Assembly (NCBI GenBank): GCA_023266075.1
Contig: JAHFRX010000044.1
Coordinates: 1 to 10,280, forward strand
Origin: Legionellaceae bacterium
GTDB lineage: Bacteria > Pseudomonadota > Gammaproteobacteria > Legionellales > Legionellaceae
DNA: 10,280 nt
Reading direction: 5' to 3'
Positions 1-6,612 of this stretch are shown piece after piece; the first letter of the stretch is position 1; each line of letters begins with the position of its first letter. Both the position numbers and the translations under genes were made by a program. The notes under the pieces were generated by a model that did no database searches, had not been told where the DNA came from, and worked only from the letters and a program-made list of their open reading frames with translations.

Positions 1-340
1 ACAAAAGCAACGTACAATTTCTGATAATAGTGCCGCTTTGTTTTTAAGTACGAAGGAGGGAGACGTCGCCCAAGCCTATCGTATTGTTGCAACAACACGA
101 AGCGATGACGTGCAGTATGATTTATTTGCAAAATCATCTCGAACTGATTTTAAGCATGTGATCTTCCAATTTCACCATCAGCAATTAACTCATCTTGAGC
201 TTTTTGACACGTTAGGTCAACGAACGCAAGTGACGTTTAATCATATCGAAGTCAACACGCCCTTAAAATCGAGTTTATTTACGTTTGTCCCTCCCAAAGG
301 CGTCGATGTGGTGAATGAGCCAGGAGATGACCGTGCTTAA
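1..340 (+). CDS. lolA: Outer-membrane lipoprotein carrier LolA, C-terminal part (5' end outside window)
   Basis: LolA is the soluble periplasmic chaperone that takes outer-membrane lipoproteins from the LolCDE transporter and hands them to LolB. Only the last 112 codons are present, read in the frame that begins at base 2; the start and signal peptide lie upstream of the window. The recognisable part is the C-terminal half of the LolA fold: alternating beta strands, the pattern LFDTLGQRTQVTF, and the family-typical end FTFVPPKGVDVV. Length and ending are normal, with no sign of truncation at the 3' end. The stop codon (338-340) overlaps the start region of the downstream yhdP homologue, which suggests coupled translation. 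LolA often sits beside ftsK and rarA in gammaproteobacteria; here the downstream neighbour differs. The family call is quite sure; it rests on the C-terminal motif and fold pattern. Confidence 0.85.
   Translation, partial: QKQRTISDNSAALFLSTKEGDVAQAYRIVATTRSDDVQYDLFAKSSRTDFKHVIFQFHHQQLTHLELFDTLGQRTQVTFNHIEVNTPLKSSLFTFVPPKGVDVVNEPGDDRA
322..326 (+). promoter_or_regulatory. Shine-Dalgarno AGGAG for yhdP, inside lolA
   Basis: AGGAG lies six bases before a GTG at 333. It directly abuts the ATG at 327 (no spacing) and is downstream of the ATG at 315. This is the best ribosome site near the yhdP start and favours GTG 333. It is embedded in the last codons of lolA. Confidence 0.55.
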
Positions 341-3300
341 AATGCTACATCGTTACTCACGACACTCCGCTCGATATTTGTGGCGAATGAGTGTTGTCGG
401 TATTATTATCGCGGCGTTTCTTCTCACATTCTTTAGAGCAATGACCCCCTGGTTAAATACGCATAAAACTGAAGTGGAGCTGCAACTTTCCTCTCTTTTA
501 GGGGAGAAAGTGACGATTCATCATATGGAGACCAGTTGGTACTGGTTTCAGCCGATTTTAAAACTCAATCATGTTTTGGTCTCAGAAAATGATACACCTT
601 TGCTCCAATTAAATCAGTTATTGGTGGGTGTGAATTTATGGCAATCACTTTTTCACTGGCAAATTCAGCCAGGGTTAATGTTGATTGACGATGTGCAATT
701 AACCTTGAGGCAAACAGAAACGGGTTGGCAGATTGATGGGTTAAGACAGGGCGATCAGTTATCGAGCATGACGCCGACCTCGTATTGGCCACTTTTGCGT
801 TGGTTGATGTTGCAGGAAAAAATCAAAATTAAACATGTGTCAGGTGAGATTTATTTGAAAGATGGGACGTTGATTCCGATTGATTCATTGATGATTAAAG
901 CGGCACATCGTCGAGGTCGCTATCGTATCAATGGTAAAGTCCGTTTAGGTCATGCCGCGTCTCTTACAGAATTTAACGTCAAGGGTGATATGACGTATAC
1001 AGCAAATCGTATGGAAACAGTAGATGGTGAGCTTTTTCTATCTGCTGAACATGTCGATGTTGATGCGTGGAAAGTTTTACTGACACATTTTCCATATCAA
1101 TTGATACATGGCCAAGTAGATACTAAGGTTTGGGTAAAATTAGAGAGTGGACGCGTTGAACAAGTACAGTCTACGCTAAAATTGCATGAGCTTGAGTGGA
1201 TTAAAACACAAGATAATTCACATGGTACGTTGGAATATATGGATGCAAATCTTGCTTGGCATCCGACTGACTTAGGCTGGGTACTGAGTGCGGATCATGT
1301 TTTTTTATCGTTACATGAAAAATCTTGGCCTGAAAATGCGCTGATGTTAGAGTATCAATCAGAAAATCAGAGTTATCGCTTATTTATTGAAAAATTACAT
1401 CTGGATACGAAATTACTGACGGTATTGGATATTGCCGCGCTCTATCCTTTGATAACGCTGAAAGTGAATGGTGATTTACGTGACACACAAGTGGGTTTTT
1501 TGGACGGGAAATTCAATTTTTTGTTATCCAGATTTTCTAAATTATCGTGGCAAAGTAAAGAGGGCGTCCCTGCCGTTCAAAACCTCTCCGGCGCGCTTTA
1601 TTGGGAACCAACAGAAGGGCGTCTAGAGTTGGATGGTGAAAATACGCGTGTTCAAATTGCAAGACAAACCCCACTTGAATTTCAAACGGTGAACGTATCT
1701 TTAGATTGGAAACAGCGCAATGACACTTGGCGATTTAGCTTAGATCGCCTTATTCTTTCGCACCCCAATTTATTATTTAGCGCGCGTGGTCTTTGGGATG
1801 GGTACAGCCAACAATCTTTAGGGAATGTGCAGGCGACAGCGGAATTTTCTTCTAAAGAAGCACAGATGTGGCTATCTTATTTACCCGAAGCGTATTTAAA
1901 ACCAAAATTAGCGGCTTGGCTAAAAAATGATATTAAACGTATCGGGGAAGCGAATGGACGCATTTTGCTGAATGGTCCGTTGAGTGATTTTCCATTTGAT
2001 ACGTCACCCGGTAATTTTTCTGTGGCCACATCACTTGAAAAAGTTGATCTTATTTTTCATGAAGATTGGCCCAAAGTGACAGAGATTGATGCATATCTTA
2101 CCGTTGATAAAAGAGTACTGAATGCTGATATCACTAAAGCAAATTTGGCAACAAATGTCCCTGTCAAAAAACTTAATATTCATGTGTCTGAATTGGGGCT
2201 AGGTCAGGAGACATTGTTGATTCATGGCGATGTGGATGCACTGGCAAATCACATGCTACAGTATCTCTTACAGTCGCCATTACAAAAAAAACTACGAAAA
2301 TTAGCGGTATTGTCTGTTGAAGATAAGCTTGATCTTGATTTGGCACTTGCGATTCCACTGTATGACAACAATACGATATCTGTGCATGGATCATTGTTGT
2401 TTGATAGTAACGATCTCACCGTGAATCTTGCTTTAGTACCCATCGCGTTGAAACGCGTGTTGGGAACATTATTTTTTGACGAGCATGGGGTTTCTCAAAG
2501 TTTGCTCCAAGCGAGTGTTTTAGATGAGATTGTTCGACTGCAACTTCAAACCGTTGATACGCCTAAACCGTCCACCACAATACAATTGTCGAGTGATTTT
2601 AATGTCGCGTCATTACGCCAACAATTGGGTATGCCGCTATTACAATTGATGCGAGGCCATATCCCTATTGATGGATTGATTACATTGGTTGATGATCCGA
2701 AATTGTGGGATAGCATCGAAGTCAGCAGTACTTTACAAGATGTTGCGATTGATTTGCCATCTCCTTTTGATAAAAAAGAGACGCTTGCTGTGCCAATGAC
2801 GGTCAAGGCTGATTTTAATTTTGAGCAAGGGATTCATTTGAAAACGTGTTGGGCCGATCGGTTAAATAGCGATGTTTGGTTTCATGGTAAAAATAAGCAG
2901 TTTAGTCCCGCGCGTGGTTTAGTTTGTTTTAACTGTGATGGCGCAAAGGCGAGCTTATCATCCGGTGTGATTTTAGAGGGGGCGTTTCACACACTTGACT
3001 GGCCAGAGTGGCAAAAAGTGATGGATACGTTAAACGCGCATCATACGACTGGGATGAATTTTCAGATGTTTCAGTCGATTCATCTCACAATAGATTCTTT
3101 GGCGATGCTCGGTCAGACGTATCAACGGTTAGTTTTTGTGATGAGCCAATCAAAAGATTTATGGCATGTTTTAGTGAGGCAACAAGATGGCGTTTTAGCT
3201 GATTTAAGCTATCAATCGTCAATAAACACGCTATCTGGAGTAGTGAAAAAGCTAATTTACACATCCACTAAAGAAGAGAGAAAAGAGAAAAAAACGCCAC

Positions 3301-4154
3301 TTTCTCCGAGTCAAATTCCTAATCTTTCACTTGAGGTTGAGTCATTGTACTGGGACAAAAAGCCTTTAGGTCACCTGACATTAAAGGGTAATCGTGAGAA
3401 GAATGATTGGCGTTTAACAGAAGCAAAACTTCAAGCGCAACCTTATGTGTTAACGATTAACGGCGTTTGGTTGAAGCAAGACCGCATGGATAAAACAGAG
3501 ATAAATGCCACACTCACTATACATGATTTAACAGCACTTTTGGGAATATGGGATGTTCCTGCGGTGATGATGTCGAAAGACGGCACATTAATGCTACACG
3601 GTGGATGGCCTGGTGACTTTCGCGAGTTTTCGCTCAGTCGTGTTTCAGGCCAAGTGTCTTTGATGTTTAAAAACGGTCGTATTACACATTTTGATCCTGA
3701 AACAGAAAAAAAACTAGGATTAGGAAAGTTACTCAGCATTTTGAGTTTGCAAACGATTCCACGTCGATTAAAACTTGATTTTAGCGATCTGGCGTATGAT
3801 GGTTATAGTTTTGACCAGTTTGAAGGTCAATTCATACTTAAAAATGGGGTGATGAGTACTGAGAATAGCATCATGGATGGCCCTGTTGCTTTGGTCACGA
3901 TGAGGGGGCATTTAGATTTAGATAAACGGTTATATGATCTTGATTTACATGTTTCACCGCATGTGACGGCAAGTCTTCCTGTCGTTGCAACGATTGCAGG
4001 TGGGCCTATAGCGGGTATAGCGACGTGGGCTGCAAGCAAGATTATTAACGAAGGCGTGGATAAAGTCACGGGTTATACGTATACGATCACAGGCCCCTGG
4101 CTTGAGCCTGTGGTACAACAGGCACATATCTATCGCAAAAAGCCAAAGCCATGA
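333..4154 (+). CDS. yhdP: YhdP-type AsmA-like envelope protein (phospholipid transport to outer membrane)
   Basis: This large AsmA-superfamily protein is homologous to E. coli YhdP, which works with TamB and YdbH in moving glycerophospholipids from inner to outer membrane. From the GTG start it has 1,273 residues, close to the 1,266 of E. coli YhdP. One N-terminal transmembrane helix (about 19-41, VVGIIIAAFLLTFF core) is followed by a long periplasmic body of repeated beta strands, consistent with the hydrophobic-groove architecture of the family. Recognisable family stretches are the early LWQSLFHW region (compare WQSLLHW in E. coli), PRRLKLDFSDL near residue 1145, and the C-terminal segment ATWAASKI...VTGYTYTITGPW. 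In-frame ATGs at 315 and 327 are alternative starts, but only GTG 333 has a well-spaced AGGAG. It overlaps lolA by eight bases. All three cysteines (839, 865, 868) sit within 30 residues. A lysine/glutamate-rich linker lies near residue 985. The family is certain; the exact start is not. Confidence 0.93.
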   Translation: MLKMLHRYSRHSARYLWRMSVVGIIIAAFLLTFFRAMTPWLNTHKTEVELQLSSLLGEKVTIHHMETSWYWFQPILKLNHVLVSENDTPLLQLNQLLVGVNLWQSLFHWQIQPGLMLIDDVQLTLRQTETGWQIDGLRQGDQLSSMTPTSYWPLLRWLMLQEKIKIKHVSGEIYLKDGTLIPIDSLMIKAAHRRGRYRINGKVRLGHAASLTEFNVKGDMTYTANRMETVDGELFLSAEHVDVDAWKVLLTHFPYQLIHGQVDTKVWVKLESGRVEQVQSTLKLHELEWIKTQDNSHGTLEYMDANLAWHPTDLGWVLSADHVFLSLHEKSWPENALMLEYQSENQSYRLFIEKLHLDTKLLTVLDIAALYPLITLKVNGDLRDTQVGFLDGKFNFLLSRFSKLSWQSKEGVPAVQNLSGALYWEPTEGRLELDGENTRVQIARQTPLEFQTVNVSLDWKQRNDTWRFSLDRLILSHPNLLFSARGLWDGYSQQSLGNVQATAEFSSKEAQMWLSYLPEAYLKPKLAAWLKNDIKRIGEANGRILLNGPLSDFPFDTSPGNFSVATSLEKVDLIFHEDWPKVTEIDAYLTVDKRVLNADITKANLATNVPVKKLNIHVSELGLGQETLLIHGDVDALANHMLQYLLQSPLQKKLRKLAVLSVEDKLDLDLALAIPLYDNNTISVHGSLLFDSNDLTVNLALVPIALKRVLGTLFFDEHGVSQSLLQASVLDEIVRLQLQTVDTPKPSTTIQLSSDFNVASLRQQLGMPLLQLMRGHIPIDGLITLVDDPKLWDSIEVSSTLQDVAIDLPSPFDKKETLAVPMTVKADFNFEQGIHLKTCWADRLNSDVWFHGKNKQFSPARGLVCFNCDGAKASLSSGVILEGAFHTLDWPEWQKVMDTLNAHHTTGMNFQMFQSIHLTIDSLAMLGQTYQRLVFVMSQSKDLWHVLVRQQDGVLADLSYQSSINTLSGVVKKLIYTSTKEERKEKKTPLSPSQIPNLSLEVESLYWDKKPLGHLTLKGNREKNDWRLTEAKLQAQPYVLTINGVWLKQDRMDKTEINATLTIHDLTALLGIWDVPAVMMSKDGTLMLHGGWPGDFREFSLSRVSGQVSLMFKNGRITHFDPETEKKLGLGKLLSILSLQTIPRRLKLDFSDLAYDGYSFDQFEGQFILKNGVMSTENSIMDGPVALVTMRGHLDLDKRLYDLDLHVSPHVTASLPVVATIAGGPIAGIATWAASKIINEGVDKVTGYTYTITGPWLEPVVQQAHIYRKKPKP

Positions 4155-4169
4155 GTATGATTGATGAGT

Positions 4170-4197
4170 ACGGTGAAGGACGCCGTGTGTCTTTTTT
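4170..4197 (+). terminator. Probable Rho-independent terminator after yhdP
   Basis: ACGGTG (4170-4175) pairs with CGCCGT (4181-4186) around an AAGGA loop: six pairs including one G-T, extendable by two wobble pairs. Six T residues follow at 4192-4197. The structure starts 16 bases after the yhdP stop. Its T-run overlaps the stop codon of the convergent ATPase gene. The five-base gap between stem and T-run lowers confidence. Confidence 0.5.
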
Positions 4198-5512
4198 ATT
4201 CCGTTATCGAGAGGAAATTTTTTAGAATAGAAACAGTATACAGTGGTAAATTTATAAAATTTTCTTGATGATCAAAATTTCGTGGGGAGAGGCGTATTGC
4301 TTTTTTAGGTTGATATTTTTCTTGAAAGACGGTGAGGCTTTTTTTATGCTTTGTAAAACCACTTTTTACCTCAAGTGGAAAAATACGCCCTAAGTGTTCA
4401 ATAATGAAATCAATTTCCGCTTGATTTCCACTTCTCCAATAATGCAACTGCTCACCAAATAATGGCTTAATTTCTTTTGCACAATAATTTTCTATTAACG
4501 CACCTTTATATTCGGTGTAGAGTGAGTCTTTTTGTGTAATCAATTGTGCCGAGGTATTCAAGCGGGCGCCCAGCAATCCTGTATCTAAATAATAAAGTTT
4601 AAAATTATTTGAATGCGTATATGCTTCTAAAGGAGGCGTTGCATGTGTTGTATCATAAGCTAAATAAATTAAACCTGCTTTTCTTAACCATTCAATAGCA
4701 AGCTCATAACGTGCGTATCGAGCACCTGTTTTAATATCGCTGAATTTAAATTTTTTGTTTTCTTTCGCCAATTGCGAAGGGATGGCCTGCCAAATTTGAG
4801 ATATTTTTAATGATTCATCAGGCGTTGAATATTTCGAAAAATCATTGGCGTATGCATTTTGAATATTTTTTTGAATGGTTCGAACTTTTTGAATATCTTG
4901 ATCAGTACGATAACTATCAACGGCCTCTGGCATTCCACCGATAAAAAGAAAAATTCGAAAATAATGCATTAATTTCTCATGAATTGCTTCGGGCAGTGGT
5001 TTCAGATCACTTTTTTCTTCGAGCAAGACGCTGAGCATGTTTTCACCAATAGCATACAAATATTCAATGAAATTTAGCGGATAGAGCTGAAGAAAATTTA
5101 CTTTTCCAACGGGGAATGCAGAATCTTGTCCAATACTAACACCCAATAACGATCCTGCGGCGATCAAGTGATATTCATTAGCTTGCTCATTAAAATACTT
5201 TAAGCTGGTGAGTGCGCGTGGGGCACTTTGGACCTCATCAAAAACAATGAGCGTATGCTCAGCAGTGATTTTTTTATTCATATAAAAAGAAAGCTGCTCA
5301 ATCAAGTGAGCGGCACTCAATTGCCCATCAAATAAGGTCGCTAGTGCAGGATCTTCTTCAAAATTACAGTAAACTAAGTGCTGATAAGCTTTTTTGGCAA
5401 ATTGCTGTATCAGATAAGTTTTACCTACTTGTCTTGCGCCCTCAAACACTAATGGTTTGCGATCAGCGGCATTTTTCCACTGGATAAGTGATTTCAATTG
5501 GTTTCTGATCAC
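4196..5512 (-). CDS. AAA_14/DUF4143 family ATPase with nuclease-like C-terminus
   Basis: This is an ATP-binding protein of the AAA_14 plus DUF4143 family; its biological role is not known. Counted from the GTG start (438 residues): Walker A GARQVGKT at 25-32, Walker B TLIVFDE at 87-93, a sensor-like AAGS at 118-121, and the family motif GGMPEAV at 192-198. A winged-helix-like DUF4143 region follows, including YYLDTGL at 307-313. The end carries a PD-(D/E)xK-like set: E341, AEIDF with D368, and EVK with E381 and K383, as seen in many members. I prefer GTG 5512 because TTTAAGG lies nine bases upstream and the protein then begins IRNQL, as relatives usually do. A TTG at 5545 would add 11 residues but has no ribosome site. 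The gene converges on yhdP and follows the efflux/mltB operon on the same strand. It looks AT-richer than its neighbours in sampled stretches, so recent acquisition is possible but unproven. Confidence 0.85.
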   Translation of the reverse strand: MIRNQLKSLIQWKNAADRKPLVFEGARQVGKTYLIQQFAKKAYQHLVYCNFEEDPALATLFDGQLSAAHLIEQLSFYMNKKITAEHTLIVFDEVQSAPRALTSLKYFNEQANEYHLIAAGSLLGVSIGQDSAFPVGKVNFLQLYPLNFIEYLYAIGENMLSVLLEEKSDLKPLPEAIHEKLMHYFRIFLFIGGMPEAVDSYRTDQDIQKVRTIQKNIQNAYANDFSKYSTPDESLKISQIWQAIPSQLAKENKKFKFSDIKTGARYARYELAIEWLRKAGLIYLAYDTTHATPPLEAYTHSNNFKLYYLDTGLLGARLNTSAQLITQKDSLYTEYKGALIENYCAKEIKPLFGEQLHYWRSGNQAEIDFIIEHLGRIFPLEVKSGFTKHKKSLTVFQEKYQPKKAIRLSPRNFDHQENFINLPLYTVSILKNFLSITE

Positions 5513-5521
5513 AAATTCATA

Positions 5522-5525
5522 CCTT
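5522..5525 (-). promoter_or_regulatory. Ribosome binding site deciding the ATPase start
   Basis: On the minus strand AAGG, within TTTAAGG, precedes the GTG at 5512 by nine bases. The upstream TTG at 5545 has no comparable purine-rich stretch. This is the main reason for choosing the shorter protein. Confidence 0.5.
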
Positions 5526-5548
5526 AAAGTGTCAATCAAGTACAAATA

Positions 5549-5577
5549 AACATATCAAAAAATGACATTGAAAGCAA
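5549..5577 (-). promoter_or_regulatory. Possible sigma-70-type promoter for the ATPase gene
   Basis: On the minus strand TTGCTT (5577-5572) and TATGTT (5554-5549) are separated by 17 bases, ending 36 bases before the GTG start. A transcript would begin near 5542, just downstream of the alternative TTG at 5545, leaving about 30 bases of leader with the AAGG site. Matches to consensus are modest (three and four of six), so this is tentative. Confidence 0.25.
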
Positions 5578-5583
5578 TTTCAT
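5557..5583 (-). terminator. Probable AT-rich Rho-independent terminator after mltB
   Basis: Read on the minus strand, ATGA-A-ATTG pairs with CAAT-G-TCAT around a CTTT loop. This gives eight base pairs with one internal A-G mismatch (5562-5583). The stem runs directly into five further T residues (5561-5557). It begins 19 bases after the mltB stop, the expected place for the end of the efflux/mltB operon. The stem has only two G-C pairs, so termination may be leaky. It overlaps the putative -35 of the following ATPase gene. Confidence 0.42.
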
Positions 5584-5601
5584 AGACAAGTCGCATACAA
5601 G

Positions 5602-6576
5602 CTATTCCGTTTTTCTTCGACAAATGCTGTCTGCCAAATAACCAATTGCACCGGCGTAGTAAATTGAATTATTGTAGCGCAAAATCATTTTATAGTTAGG
5701 ATACGCTAAAAATACAGGCCCGCCATTGGGTTGAATGATACTTGCAGATAAGTCAGGATAAGGAAGTGGCTGATTATCTTCGGTGCGAACACCGAGCGCG
5801 CTCCACTCGCTCACGAGCTTCACCGTTGTTTTGCCTTGAAGACGCTGATCGAAATGAGCCGGTAGCTTCACAAAAACCGCCCAGGGTTCATCTTTCTGCC
5901 ATCCATTTTTTTTCATGTAATTAGCAATAGAAGCCAAGGCATCAGGAATCGAATCCCAAATATCTTTATGCCCATCACCATCGTAGTCGACCGCATACTC
6001 GACCCAGCTTGAAGGCAGGAATTGTGGATGCCCTGATGCTCCGGCCCACTCACCTTTGAAGTGCAGAAGTGTGACATGACCATCATTTAGAATATGCAGT
6101 GCTATAAATAACTGTTTTCTGAAAAACTCCGGACGATTCGAATCGTAGGCCAATGTAGCGAGCGATTGAATGACCGGGAATGTGCCCATGTAGCTACCAT
6201 AACTGGTTTCTAATCCCCAAAAAGCTAAGACGAAGCATGGGTCAACGCCAAAATCTTTGCTGATAGATTGAAGTAGCGCTTGATGTGACGTGTATTTTTT
6301 TCGTCCGATGGCAATGCGATAACTGTCCACGCGTGAATTACGATATTTGTAATAGCTGAGTCGGTGCTCGGGTTGTGAGCGTAGTAGCCCTTTGATATGT
6401 CGATTGGGTTCATGGATATTATTAAATGCACTGTTCAGAACTTCGGGTGAGATGCCTTCTTTGAGCGCTTCTTTGCGAACGTCTGCCACCCAAGCATTCC
6501 AGCTTTGAGTGGGGGCGCTTTGTGCTGTATCAATGAACAACCAACAACAGCTGATGAGTATCAGAACGTTTCGCAT
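5602..6576 (-). CDS. mltB: Lytic murein transglycosylase, MltB family
   Basis: Lytic transglycosylases of this family cleave the MurNAc-GlcNAc bond of peptidoglycan in the periplasm, leaving 1,6-anhydro-MurNAc ends. From ATG 6576 the protein has 324 residues. GLETSYG (121-127) carries the catalytic glutamate E123. GEWAGASGHPQFLPSSW (175-191) is the substrate-site signature. DYDGDGHKDIWDS (198-210) is the EF-hand-like loop known from MltB/Slt35. YAGAIGYLADSI near the end is the usual C-terminal helix, so the domain is complete; no separate peptidoglycan-binding domain follows. The N-terminus has a short hydrophobic stretch and an AQS/A signal-peptidase-like site around residue 20. A TTG at 6594 would add six residues and make C10 (LISC) look like a lipobox cysteine, but AGAAAGG eight bases before the ATG supports the shorter form. 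The gene begins 36 bases after the permease stop, probably in the same operon. Confidence 0.9.
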   Translation of the reverse strand: MRNVLILISCCWLFIDTAQSAPTQSWNAWVADVRKEALKEGISPEVLNSAFNNIHEPNRHIKGLLRSQPEHRLSYYKYRNSRVDSYRIAIGRKKYTSHQALLQSISKDFGVDPCFVLAFWGLETSYGSYMGTFPVIQSLATLAYDSNRPEFFRKQLFIALHILNDGHVTLLHFKGEWAGASGHPQFLPSSWVEYAVDYDGDGHKDIWDSIPDALASIANYMKKNGWQKDEPWAVFVKLPAHFDQRLQGKTTVKLVSEWSALGVRTEDNQPLPYPDLSASIIQPNGGPVFLAYPNYKMILRYNNSIYYAGAIGYLADSICRRKTE

Positions 6577-6584
6577 GTGTATTG

Positions 6585-6591
6585 CCTTTCT
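6585..6591 (-). promoter_or_regulatory. Ribosome binding site deciding the mltB start
   Basis: AGAAAGG on the minus strand lies eight bases before ATG 6576 and overlaps the first codons that would be read from the alternative TTG at 6594. Its spacing favours the ATG. Confidence 0.5.
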
Positions 6592-6612
6592 CAAATGAAT
6601 CTTAGTATGGTA

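Noticed and set aside
2173..2806. Several minus-strand open frames opposite yhdP
   Set aside because: They are short, antisense to a certain gene and show no domain, signal peptide or start context; judged chance frames.
3008..3202. Plus-strand open frame of 64 codons inside yhdP
   Set aside because: It lies out of frame within a strongly conserved AsmA-like coding region, has no ribosome site and resembles no known family.
3275..3300. Run of seven A residues in the Lys/Glu-rich linker of yhdP as a slippage or frameshift site
   Set aside because: The frame continues normally to the conserved C-terminus and no alternative product is suggested.
5513..5545. N-terminal extension of the DUF4143 ATPase from TTG 5545
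   Set aside because: It has no ribosome site, lies upstream of the predicted transcription start, and the added residues do not resemble family N-termini.
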